DNA of 61,557 nucleotides from Nephromyces sp. MM_2019 (Eukaryota; Apicomplexa; Aconoidasida; Nephromycida). The notes below the pieces were generated by a model, which was given only the letters and a program-made list of their open reading frames with translations, had not been told where the DNA came from and did not search any database. This document shows positions 16,621 to 28,124 of the stretch, piece by piece (positions within the stretch are counted from its first letter, which is position 1; the number at the start of each line of letters is the position of its first letter). The stretch is taken from the NCBI GenBank assembly GCA_015657535.1, contig JADHZB010001801.1:1-61557 (forward strand), in the 5' to 3' direction. The position numbers and the translations under genes were made by a program.

Positions 16621-19135
16621 CTAACGAAAACATGCGATAAGAAGTAGAGTTGCTGGCTTTTTTCTGCACCGGGTGGCTGCGTGTATTTGTAAAGGTAATC
16701 TTTCTGTTTTATTCGTAATAATGTTGTCTTTATGAGGAGTATATTAATGGAAAGATTTACAAGGATATTTTTTGAAAAAAGTCATATTTTCACAATTATT
16801 TTGAGGAATAACACAATTTTTTAGTATATATTTTTTTATTAATTCCCTAGCTCTCGTCACTAATTAAGGGTCAGTATATGGTGTTTATGGGGTGAGATTT
16901 ACGTTGGAAAGTTAGGATACCCAAATTTAGCTTGCGAACCAGCAATTTTTTTTTAACTTGGGGCTGGTACTTTGACATGATGGGATTACTGTTCTGCGTG
17001 TGCGCTTGATTGCTAATCCTATATATTCAAGGGTTCTGGGTGGACTGGAATCCTCTCTTGTGTAGTTTCTGGTACGATGAATTGCATTCGTGTGGGTGGA
17101 ATTTCTAGTTGTTTGAAGCACTTTTCTTCCAAGTAGGTGGTTGTCTTGTGGTAGGTTTGTTCTCCCGCCATTCATACACTCCTATCGCTAGGAATTGTGT
17201 GTGGGCAGCAGTTTGTTCCTGCCGGCTACCCCCTTAGTGAATTCATCAATTTTTCTAATGCTCTCGCTCTGTTTTGCACTTTCAAAATGAGCTTGTCCTT
17301 GTTCAAGCGTACCCTTTTTCTTTATAGCACAAAAATGCGAGTCTTTGTATTTATTAGCGTAAACTCGGTTTGCTTTACCTCTCACACATGTCGTAGATGT
17401 TCGCTACAATTTCGTCGCTTTATTAAAGAGGTTCTCGAAAAAGGATTCTAAAGTAGATAGCGTAGCGAAGAGGGCTCTATATAGTTTACATGCTTGCTAG
17501 AAGCAAAGTTGTGAAGTCCGAGTTTGTGAAGCTATAGCTAATGGTTTGCCCTTTAGCCTCTTTGCAGGATGCTCTTCCTATCCGATTAGGGGTCGCGCAT
17601 TCCTTGGAGTCGTGGTAGTCTTCCGTAGCCTAAGTTTAGAGTGCACTGCCTCACTCATTGTACATCTAGTGTCTATTCTACGAAAGAAAACATAATGCAG
17701 CTGAAATCTGCGTGATAGCAGTTTCCCAGAATGAGCTAGTTCCAATAGTATCCGCGTAAATCCAAAAAATTTGTGCGACAAAGAAAATATGTTTTCTCGG
17801 AAGATTTTACGCCACCCTTGAGGTTAAAGTAAGCAAAAAAAAGTAGTTCAAACTCGGTTTACGAGACTCCTATAATGCACATACACATTAGCCACATACA
17901 CGGAGTACTGTCTGCAGCATAGCATCCTTCGTGCAAAATATGGCAACACTCTTTGGGAAGGGGATTTTTTCCCAAAATAATCTGTGAGCGCATATACATG
18001 TGCGCCCAGCGTGTGGTATTAGGTAGCTAGCGTAGTCATGACTGTCTCCATTTAACAAGCAGGCTTTAATGCAGTTGTAAGCTAGGAAGAACAGGCTGAT
18101 ACTTCTATTTGAAGGAATGCAGCACCATTAAATACCAAAATGGCACTAATAAAGCTGTACTAACTAATTTACACGCACTTGCGCAAAAAAATCAAATACA
18201 CTGGGGAATATCACCCAAATAGCAAAAGTATACGAAGAAATGCGCTAAATAACGTAAAAAAAAATACACTAAATAACATCACAAAACGCACATTAAACAA
18301 CATCATAAGACGCACACAAAACCATAGCATCCAGCCCGCTACAGAACACAAACTGAGAATATCATGAGAACTCCTGAAAAACATGATAAACACATTATAC
18401 ACAAACAACAACTGCAATGCAGCACAACATGAGCAACACTAATACTTGCTAAAATGCACATTCACCCACATATAAGCTAGAATATACCCGATATTTCCAT
18501 GCAGACCCTGATGATGGGGGTAACATGCATACGCAACTTCCACTGGCACACAATAAGTCTCACCAAAGGGGTAAAAACGACAACACACATGTCGCGTGAC
18601 TACCATTAAAAACAGTAATACACATTCCATCAACCACTGGGTTCGCAATACGGACAAATTCTTTACTCTGCCGAAAGCATGGGAGAATACGCCTATTTCT
18701 GGCAGAAACTCATTTCATTTTCCCCTACTGTTCTCATCGCGGGAAAACGCGCAAAAAGGGATGAACAGGCAGCCATTATTTGGTACTTATTCAACGGTAT
18801 ATAAACTGCTCATATTTCTCCCGCAAGGAGTTTATCGAACGTTTTATAAAACCAGCTTTAGTATCTTAATTTATATTAGAATTTCTATAACTAATTAGTT
18901 TGACCTTTTCCCACTCAATGAAGTATGATTTTTACCGGTGTTTCCTCCAAAAAACCCTAATAAAGTATTTTCTACGTGTTATTTCGTGAGAGAATCAATA
19001 GTATTCGCAAATGGCATACTTTTAGTACACAGGGTTTCAAGTACTATAATAAAGATACGTTGAGAGGACTGGCATGAAGATATAACAGATACTAAAGTGT
19101 ATCTTGACAAAATAAACTATGTCTCTCCCGTGGGT
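16621..19135. other. No firm gene; mixed short frames
   Basis: Several 60-100 codon frames occur on both strands: 17197-17451 plus, 17385-17188 minus, 17781-17578 minus, 18596-18898 plus. The plus frame at 18596-18898 is the most protein-like but has no ATG near its start. The stretch 18180-18440 is A/C-rich on the plus strand. None could be joined into a gene. Confidence 0.3.
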
Positions 19136-19318
19136 TTACCACCAGATGGGAGAAAAAGTAGCTGCCGACCTTTTCGTTGCAACATTTAGTTCTGAGTCAT
19201 CCAAACATACGAGGCTCTCAACGAACTGCGATTTTATGACTTGTTGCTGAAGGAAGTTAGCAAGATGCTTTCCGAATACCTCTAGCGATGAATCATGTGT
19301 TGCTATGCACCAACACAT
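19136..19318 (-). CDS. Candidate terminal exon, minus strand
   Basis: A minus-strand frame ending in TAA at 19136 contains EVFGKHLANFLQQQVIK and ends in a hydrophobic SPIWW. Acceptor-like tags (tgcatag, atcgctag) sit near its 5' end. It is protein-like but unconnected. It may be the end of a gene that includes the minus-strand segments at 20.5-21.3 kb. Confidence 0.28.
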   Translation of the reverse strand: MCWCIATHDSSLEVFGKHLANFLQQQVIKSQFVESLVCLDDSELNVATKRSAATFSPIWW

Positions 19319-20084
19319 CCATCTAATTCATCAATTTCACCACGTATCTGCATGCGTCTGTACATGAAGCAGTACACACCAGCTTACGACTACCCTTACG
19401 TACCGAAAAAGATATTAGAGCAAAAAAAAAATAAAACAGACACAAACTATTGCGAACCAGCACACAGAGCTACACACTCAGCACATTTTTTGAGATACCA
19501 CAAAGAAACACACTGCAGACGATAACAAACTAAAGTGCACTCGATTGTATCGACGATTGTGCGCTGAAACAGCAGGAAGCAGTAACAGACAGTAGTGAGC
19601 GGTAGCTCTTTATTCAGATAGACGCACAGAAATGCACAAAAATGTAAACACGGCAAATCATGAATCTTTTCAGAAACACATGAATCAACAGTTATAGCTG
19701 CAACGTAGTAAGCACAACCCCAACTCGGCAATGAAGCCAGTGCATCCATTTTTTTCATTTTCTCTTTATGGAGACATGGAGAGGCAGTTGCAGTCCTGGT
19801 TTGCTAATTTTTCAACCTGCTCATTAGCAGTAGTCATCACTAAAGTTATACCATATGATCTGCGTAAACGGTTGTGCCTATTCTTTTGCTTCGCCAGTTG
19901 TCCTCGATGAAGATACTGCAACTACAGTCACCCATGCTGTATGAGTGCTGCAGGCAGTGACTGCTTTGGAGTGTCCTTACCGTTAATGCTAATTAGCTTG
20001 GAGGTGAATTCCCTATTTTTTCATATAGCCACAGTAGTGGAATCAAAGACTTTTTTGCTAAGAGGGCATTTTAGCGTAAAATAA

Positions 20085-20210
20085 GATCTCTAATTAGCGG
20101 TATATTTTAGGGTAAAATAAGATGTCTAATAAGGAGGATACCTTAGGGTGAAATAAGATCTCTAGTCTGCAGTATATCTTACTTTGAAAGAAGGTCTCTA
20201 ATAAGGAATA
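20085..20210. repeat. Degenerate ~53-bp direct repeats (three copies)
   Basis: The phrase ttagggtaaaataagatctctaat with small changes recurs near 20073, 20108 and 20146 (ttagcgtaaaataagatctc, ttagggtaaaataagatgtc, ttagggtgaaataagatctc), and more weakly near 20180. Spacing is irregular, roughly 35-40 bp. The region is noncoding and lies between minus-strand candidate exons. Confidence 0.55.
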
Positions 20211-20513
20211 TATACCGCACAAGAATACATTCTGAAGTTTCGCATTCCTATGCTTTCTGCCTACTTTGTGCTTGTGCTTTTAGCTTCTGAAACGGCTATA
20301 GGAAGGAAGCAGCCATGCGTCAGCACACACACACAACACACACATCAGTCAAAACGTAGTGATGCGAACCGGTATATACAAAACATGTGAGCACCACTGC
20401 TGGTACTATACGGAGCACACAACCACCCACACATACAAACAATTTGACACCATACACTAAAACGCTTACAAATTTTCAACACACACACCCACGGCAAGTA
20501 ATTTACTAGCTAC

Positions 20514-20783
20514 CTAGCAAACAAGATGCCCTTTTCTTCCTACTTTAGACTTAGTGTATTTACATTTGTACATAAAAGTCCTGTATATTCCAGGGCAGGA
20601 AGTTTTGTATTCAATAACTGGAGATGCATAGAATAAGTTGCTTTTTCTACTACTTTTTTGCCTCCTAGTCTGCACAAGAGGAGGAAATTTTCTGCTAGTC
20701 ATCATGCCCTTACATTCGTGGCATCTATCCCACTTCGAAGATGGCTTCCTCTCCGAATTAAAGAAGTTTCTCAGTCCACACAC
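20514..20783 (-). CDS. Candidate Lys/Ser-rich exon with CxxC, minus strand
   Basis: Open minus-strand frame of about 88 codons to a TAG at 20514. It is rich in Lys, Arg and Ser and has Cys pairs (RCHECKGMM, SCPG, YKCKY), which could hint at metal binding. A donor-like aaa|gtagga inside the last third offers an earlier exit. The flanking plus strand is CA-rich (TG-rich on the minus strand), as expected for introns of a minus-strand gene here. Function is unknown. Confidence 0.35.
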   Translation of the reverse strand: MCGLRNFFNSERKPSSKWDRCHECKGMMTSRKFPPLVQTRRQKSSRKSNLFYASPVIEYKTSCPGIYRTFMYKCKYTKSKVGRKGHLVC

Positions 20784-20964
20784 GAATGGGTGTATATATT
20801 GCCTATGAAAGAAGAGGTATACCTAGAAAATGCACACCAGGACACTCGTGAAACTCACGCACATCCACATTTTTCACACATTACCGAGCGTTTCACCACA
20901 CCTTTGAAGCTTTTCCCTATTCATTTTGTACTTGTAATGGAGGGAAAAAGATGGGTTTAATGGG

Positions 20965-21180
20965 TAATGTTCGTGTGTGAACAGTCTGCCGCATACACTG
21001 GTATAAAACTTCTTCCCCTGCTGTGTGTGAATAATCTGCCGCCATATGCAATATGCATTTTTCCCACCTGTAGATCTGAATAATATACCGCACACAAGCG
21101 TAGAATACTTGTTCACCTATCCCAAATATAAACAATCTACCGCACACGTACATATATATTTCTTCTCGTTCCTTTCGAGG
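20965..21180 (-). repeat. Degenerate intronic repeats around a gcggcag/gcggtag core
   Basis: On the minus strand, a phrase like gtgtgcggtagattgttta recurs four times (near 20985, 21035, 21090 and 21145), spaced by about 50-57 bp. The blocks between differ. It lies between the candidate exon at 21315-21230 and the one at 20783-20514. Confidence 0.5.
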
Positions 21181-21229
21181 AAACGAAGAAGCAGAACAGT
21201 TAGCTTTAGCTCCTCCTCTTGATTGGGAT

Positions 21230-21315
21230 GTACCTACCAGGCTGTTTTTTGTTGTGGTAATTTCATGTATATTTCCTGGGGGATACGAAGACGAGCTTTT
21301 ATGGGGATGAATCAT
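21230..21315 (-). CDS. Candidate first exon, minus strand
   Basis: ATG at 21315 on the minus strand opens about 28 codons (HPHKSSSSYPPGNIHEITTT) to a donor agcctg|gtaggt at about 21233. If real it would be the 5' end of a minus-strand gene running toward 19-20 kb, divergent from the large plus-strand gene that starts at 22711. Confidence 0.25.
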
Positions 21316-22330
21316 TGCTTTTGATGTGAATCCGCCTGAAAAGGTACTATGCCCTTTCTTTTATTTGTGAGTCGTCTGATTGCACTTTGTGCAGCAGATG
21401 TAAGTCCGATACTACGCAGGCAAGGAGGCAATCTTCACACAAAGAAACGACGCACAAACTCACCCTGATACTTCACAAACACCAGAGAACCGCGTGAGTT
21501 GCTTATGCCTTGCAGGGCGAATACCTGAGGAGATTCAGAACCTCTAAGAGAGTACACGCAGTCTTATCTTCCATTTCACTGTGAGTCTGGCGTTTGACAC
21601 GACACATACACAGGCAAATGCTGGAGCGCTTATAAAACAATGATCTTGGGGAGTGGCTGCATCTTTGCTTCGGTGTTTTTTGGTACGTATGTGTGTGGTA
21701 TGTCTGGTGTAGTGTGTGTTTGGTGTGGTGTGTCTAAAATGAGTGTGTGCAAAATCGGTGTGTCTGGTAGCTATGTGTAAAGTGGGTGTGTGAAAAATGT
21801 TTCGTATTGTGTGCTGATTAATCACGATCTCACGACGCAAAATTCTGCATCAACCGTGGAGTATTGTGTGTGCGCATATCCATCTTCATGGTTTTTTTCG
21901 CTCGCACCCCGGGGTAATACAAAATTTCTTCAGTGTTCTGGACGATATCTAAGAAAATCGCTTGTTGAACTTCCTTCTCCTCCCCTTATATTTACTCCAT
22001 TCACCTTCATCAGCCCTCTCTTCTTTAGCGCAGGTTTTCCCCTTCATCATTTCTTCGTTTTCCTTCACTTCTTCATTTAGAATCCGCTTCGTCCTAGCGA
22101 AGAGTCTTCATCTCCCACTCTCATTTAACCTTTTCTTTTCTCCTTTGAGAAAACGCTGATTCATAGCCTTTTCTTGAGCCTAATTTATTCATTAACCCTC
22201 TTCTTCATACTCCTATTTCCTTAGATTGTTCTTGCTTCAAAGTTGTTTTTCCTCACCAAACCGCACCATTTCCCCCTGCTTTCTGAGTTGAAAATTCCCC
22301 CCGTTTGGAACATATAAACCCACCAACCAC

Positions 22331-22620
22331 TGCAGCTTTCTCTCTACTCCCCCCACCTACCCACACCTCTCTGAATTTGTTCTCTTCGCACCATATCTGA
22401 GATCCTCTTCCTTGTGAAACTCTCCCCCCTTCTTCCCCCTTCTCATAGTTACCAATGCCTCTCATTCGAACTTGTAACCCTGCTCCCCGCTACAGCTTTC
22501 TATCTACCCCCCCACCTACCCAACCCCCTCTGAATTTGTTCTCTTCACACCATTTCTGAGATGCTTTTGCTTTCCACCCTCCTTCCTTCTCCCCCCCCAA
22601 CCCTAACCGATGCCTCTCCT
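22331..22620. repeat. ~160-bp tandem duplication upstream of the RS-domain gene
   Basis: The pyrimidine-rich segment from tgcagctttctctctac (22331) recurs from tacagctttctatctac (22491) with about 90% identity over 75 bases, including ctctgaatttgttctcttc. The flanking text accaatgcctctc / accgatgcctctc also recurs. It lies in the promoter or 5' leader of the gene at 22711. Confidence 0.75.
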
Positions 22621-22710
22621 CTCATTGATTACACAGTCTCCTGCAGAATCTCATGAGAACAGTCTTCAAGGAGGAAAATTTATGCGACTTTTTCAACACG
22701 ATCACACACA

Positions 22711-25700
22711 ATGGATGACAATTATTGGGCAAAAATGGCTAGCGATTGGGCTAACAGAGACATTGCCCCCCCTCGCCACCCAACACAGAATCAGCTGGGG
22801 GGTAGTCCTTTCCCCTCTCATTTAGTCTCGTTAGATCCTCAGCAGCAGCTCTCTCACGGGGGGGGAGTTGGTGGTGGTTTGGGTGTTGCTGGATCTTACT
22901 CCAATATGGATATGTACTCACAACAGTTTGCCATGGGGGGGCAGGGTAGAGCACCCCCCCCCCCTGGGGGGCTAATATGCCAGTCATTTTATACCCTCGT
23001 TCTCCCTCACACATGAATGTTGGGGGGGGGTTTGCCGGGAGTAGTAGTATACTCCCCCCTGTTCCTGTTTCTTCTGGGCCTGGAGGAGTAGCTTTACCCC
23101 CTATTGGAATCATTAGGGTAAGGTTTAGTGTGTGAAGGGAGAGTGTATTTTGGTGTGGGTTTTAATGTACATTGGCGTTTAGAATAGTTGGGTAGAGGTG
23201 TGTGTGAGCCGAGGTATCCTGGTTTTTGATAAGTTATATGCATTTGTGTGTGTTTGCCGATTTTTTGGGGTGGGTTGGGGAGAATGTGCGATTATACTAT
23301 GGTTTTTTTCTGAAAGAGAGTTTCCGATATCTTCAGATATTTGATGTGATGCTGGAAATATGTAAAAAAGTACATGGCATTAGCCCATTCGTGTGTGCGT
23401 GGGAAAGCCTTTCCTCAGCTAATTTATGTGTATGCGAGAAAGAATTTCCTCCTCTCATTCATTCGTGTGTGTATGCGAAACCATTAGCTTATAAAAATCT
23501 CTAGCAACTTTCTTTGCAGCCTATGGATGGTAGTGCAAACGCAATGGCTAATGCACACGGAATGCATTCCAATGCTCAGATGCACCATCGAAACTTGTTC
23601 CATTCCTTAGGTAAGCAGTAACGCTTGCGCTGTGGCTCGCCTATATACTGCTAAAGCCTAGTCATACGTTTGTGTGTGCGTAATTACATCTTCAGTATCG
23701 TGTGTTTTAAGTATTTTTGGAAGGCTCTGATACCTCTAGTGAGCCTGTGCTTGTGTGTGTGTGTGTGTGTTGTGTATATGGTGGCTCTCCATGTCTGGCT
23801 TATACACTATGAGTTATAGCTTGAAGTTTGTGCAAGACTCGCAAGAGGCTTTGCTTTTTTTAGACTATCATTTCCTGGCTTTTCTTGTTGTGCTTCTCAA
23901 TGTATCTACAGCATTTAAGTTCTCTTAATTGCAGTTCCTCCTCCTCTGCTTCTTCAGGCTCGCATGCTGCAGCTTCAGCTAGCGCATCCCCTTCCCCAGG
24001 CGTCAACTCGACTCCTCCTGAGGGGGGGTTTTCCTCGCAGTCTGGATCAAGCAATGCGCTTAACGTTAATGTTTCTTCTATCCCCCAATACTGTTCTTCA
24101 AACAAAGCTTCTCCTGGTGGGACTTTCATGGATAGCTGGGGAGTGGGGGGGTCGCCCTCCTTCCAAGTTGGTAGCTCACCTACTTCTACAGCAGATGCGA
24201 ATGTAGGAGGTGGTGCCGGTGGAATGATGAATAGAGGTGGAGCCCCCCCCCCCTTATCATTTCACCCACCTCCAGCATTTAGCCATACAGGACTCCCTCC
24301 CCTTGGCATGGGTGGGGGTGGAAGGGTGGGGGTTTCGAACCCCCTGGTGGTCATGGGCATGAATATGCCGCATCCTTCAGGTTCTTTTGATCATTCTTCC
24401 CTACATCATCAGTTTCCTGTGAGCAGCCAAGCACCCCCGTCGTCTTCTTCTTCTTCTTCCACAGGAGGAGTTGGTTCGGGGGGGGTAGGTGATGGTTCCG
24501 GGGGAGGTAGTAGCAATAGTATGGTACCTCCACCCCCGCCGTCGTCCAATCTATCTTCTACTTTTCCCTCTGTTCCTGCCCCCCCCAGGGAGTCCCCAAG
24601 CTACTTGCCTCATCATCCTGCTGATTCTGCAAAAGGTCCCACCATGGATTCTGGCCTCACATCCCCCTACATTCTTAGAGCCCTCCCTGGAGGTAGTGCT
24701 GGTGGTGGTGGAGCTACTGGGGGGAATGCGATTCACCCCGCTTCCACTTTCTACCCTCAGACTGCCTCGCTTGCTGGAGGTATCCAGAAAGGCTCACTGG
24801 GGGGAAGAGGACCCCCACCACAGCTTATGCAACCAGATTTTATAGGAGATTTGGGAGTAGAGAAGTCTCCTCTCTATCATTTGGCTGCTCTCTCTTCACC
24901 CTCCTCTGCTTCAACTGCTGCAACCTCTGGGGGGGTAGGTGCTAATGAAGGTGGTCCCCCCCCTCCAGGAATATCAGGGGGGTTTGTTTCCCACCAAGTA
25001 CCCCCCCTTGATTGGGTTATGAATGGGGGGGGAATGACGCCCACAGACGATGATAGTAATCGATTCAGAGCTTCAGCTGGTCAGCAGTTCCACCAGTACT
25101 ACAACAGCAGCCCAGGAAGCAGCAGTAGTAGCCCGGGCTTATTGGGGGGTAGTAGTAGTTTGGAGGGGCATCATCAGCTAGATCAAGGAGAGAATGGGGG
25201 GGGGGGAGGAAACATGGGGGGAGATGGAACAGACGTGGGGGCTTACCCAGGTGGTGGCCATCCTACTCTTCACTATCCTCAGCAGCAACAGGCAGGGATA
25301 GTGATGGGAGCTGCACAGCAGCTTGACAATAGCGAAATCATGGGGGATGGTGGCTTGCGCATGTCTCCCTCTTCAATGATCGATCATCTAGCCGGGGGGG
25401 GGGGGGACAGCAATACTATGGCATCTATAGCAGGTGGTGGAGGGGGGGTTCAGCAGCAACTCTCTACCCCCCACTCTATTCAAAGCCCACCTAATCCTGC
25501 ACAGTCCAATGTACCGAGCTTTCTCTTGGGGGGTGTAGGGGGTTCTTCTTTTGTTGCTGCCACACACCCCCCTCCCCCTCCTGGCGCTAACTTTATATTT
25601 GAAGGCCTTGGATCGCCATCAGCGGGTGGCGGAGGAGGTGCTCACACACAAAAGCAGCTTAGTCACTTGGCTAGCAACATGATGATGCCTGGCGTTCCTC

Positions 25701-28083
25701 CCCAAATTCAGCCTTCAATGCTTGGAGATATGATGGGGGGTGGGGGGTTGAACTGTGTTGGAAGACCTCATCAGCAAGCTTCTATGCTTATGGTGGGTGA
25801 ATACCCTCAAAATCCCCAAGCGTTTCTACAGATTCCTCATTGGATGAAGGATGCTCATGGGAATGTGTTGAGTGGCGTTGGAAGCGGTGGTTCTCCATCT
25901 AATAGCCTGATGGGAATGAGGAATCCACTCGCTAATGCTGGTGTGTGTGTATGCTTTTGCTGCTCTGTGGGTGTGTGTGTTGCTAATCTGTGTGTGCGCT
26001 CTTATTGATCTTTGTGTGTGTTTGTGTGCTCTTGATGTATATGCATCCTCTTGCTGATCTGTATGTGTATGTGTGTGTTCAATTCCAAGGGATGATGGAG
26101 GGAATGGGTGGAGCATTTCCTCTTAAAGCCATGAATGCTTTATCCGCTAGCAAGGCTCTTCCCCAATGGCTCAGAGACGCTGCAAAAGAAGCCGAGAAAA
26201 AGGAGGTTGGAGCGAGGCAAGAGGTGAGATAAGAGGGGTTTATTGAGGAATGAATGAAGTGCATTTTTTGTTATATTAGTGCGTGATTTCGAAGGGTTTT
26301 GCTTTGTGTTTTCTTCTTCTCTGAGGAGTTTATATTCTTTCCAATATCATGCTCGTGAAGATGATATTTCATTGCTAATTCTCGTCAGGACTAGTTTTTT
26401 TTGTGAATAATTTGTTATTTTCCAAGAAATTTACCGAAAAAAATGGCATTTCCCCAAATTTGCCATGAAGATGAGGATGTACATACACCAGTAGATGTAG
26501 AATGCATGGCGTGCTCAGGCGTATATATGGATGTACATAGGTGCAGACTTTTTTCGAGGATTTGTTTATTCTTTCAGGTTAAAAATCACGATGATGAGGA
26601 TGAAGGGAAAGGTGAGAGTGGCATTGTTTTTTTTTGGAGGAAGGAAAATGTCTGTGTGTGTGGGTTTGGGTGTCTGTGTGTGTGGGTTTGGGTGTCTGTG
26701 TGTGTGNNNNNNNNNNNNNNNNNNNNNNNNNNNNNNNNNNNNNNNNNNNNNNNNNNGTGTGTGGGTTTGGGTGTCTGTGTGTGTGGGTTTGGGTGTCTGT
26801 GTGTGTGGGTTTGGGTGTCTGTGTGTGTGGGTTTGGGTGTCTGTGTGTGTGTATCTTTTAGTGGGATATATATACATCCTCGCTATAGCCGAAAGATTCA
26901 TTATTATGCATGTCTTAGCAGTTGTTTGTATCTTCTGTAAAACACCGATTGGTTTCAAGCATGGTGTATGTACACATCAGTCACCTTATGTATTGTGTGT
27001 GTGTGTCGTTTACTTCATTTTCCGTACTCCTCTTGTGTGTTTGTAGCTCTCGCCTGTTTGTTTTCCATATTAGTAGCTTCCTATCTTACATAATGCCTTC
27101 TTGTTTTTCATAGTCTTAGCATCGCTTGCTAACCTCCCAATGTACTAGAGCCTTCCAACGTAGGCGAGCAACTCCCAACTCACAAACACCTCCCAGCACA
27201 CACCAAAACCTTCCAACACACCATTTAGCAGGCTGAAGCGTTTACTATGAAGCAGCCTTTCATTTTTCAATCCTCAGATCAGCTGCTTACCCCCTCTGAG
27301 AATTATAGTCCTGTGGATAACGCTGCAGTTGAAGAAGACACTTCTTGGCCTTTCAATGGTTTTTCGTCGTCGATAGAAGGTGTGTGTTGGTGTGTGTGCG
27401 TCTTTATATACGTATGCTTGTATGTGTACTTATGAGTGTCTTTATGTACGTATAATCGTATATCCGTACTTTTTCACTATGTGTGTGTTTATTTACGCAT
27501 ATTTATGTGTGTATGTATAAAAGTACCTCTCTCTGTTGACATGTGTACGAAACTGCATGTGTGGGTGTAAATGTTTCTATTTACAATCTTCATAGTGTGA
27601 ATCCGCTGGATTTTTTGTCAATTTGCTATACGCCATCGATTTTCTCAACTATATCTTCCCAGAGTGTGCTTTACACGCTTTTTTGGCTGTAACTACACTG
27701 TGCGTATGGGCTTAAAGCTCACACACGGGTATGAAGTTTGCATATCCTTATTCCTCGTCTTAAGGTGTAGATATGCCATCAGCTGTAGAGCATGCTCACT
27801 CAATGTATTCCTCCCTATTTTTTGCTGCAGAGGAACCGATGGATATCCAAATCAAGAAGGTGAGAAGCTGTGTGTGTTTGCGAAGCGGAAGTTACTCTAC
27901 TAGTGTTTGTGGGTTTAACTTGTGGCTTTCTCTATGGGATGTACTCTCTCCGATTCTACTGGTTAGCTTTGCCATTGTATATGTGTATTTGCAAGACGAA
28001 TCTCAAGGGTTTCAGCGTTGTGCTGGCTTTGGTAAGTATACCACTTTAGCAAGTGTATTTTTCTCAGACACACAGGCATACAT

Positions 28084-28124
<41 letters not shown>

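Noticed and set aside
24351..24845. Alternative frames of 60-118 codons within exon 3 of the RS-domain gene
   Set aside because: The main frame is open for 660 codons and phase-matched to both neighbours; the others are shadows caused by low complexity.
26650..26852. Telomere-like sequence (gggtttgggtgtc)
   Set aside because: It resembles TTTAGGG-type repeats but the unit is 22 bp with TG runs, sits between coding exons and is not terminal. It is a minisatellite.
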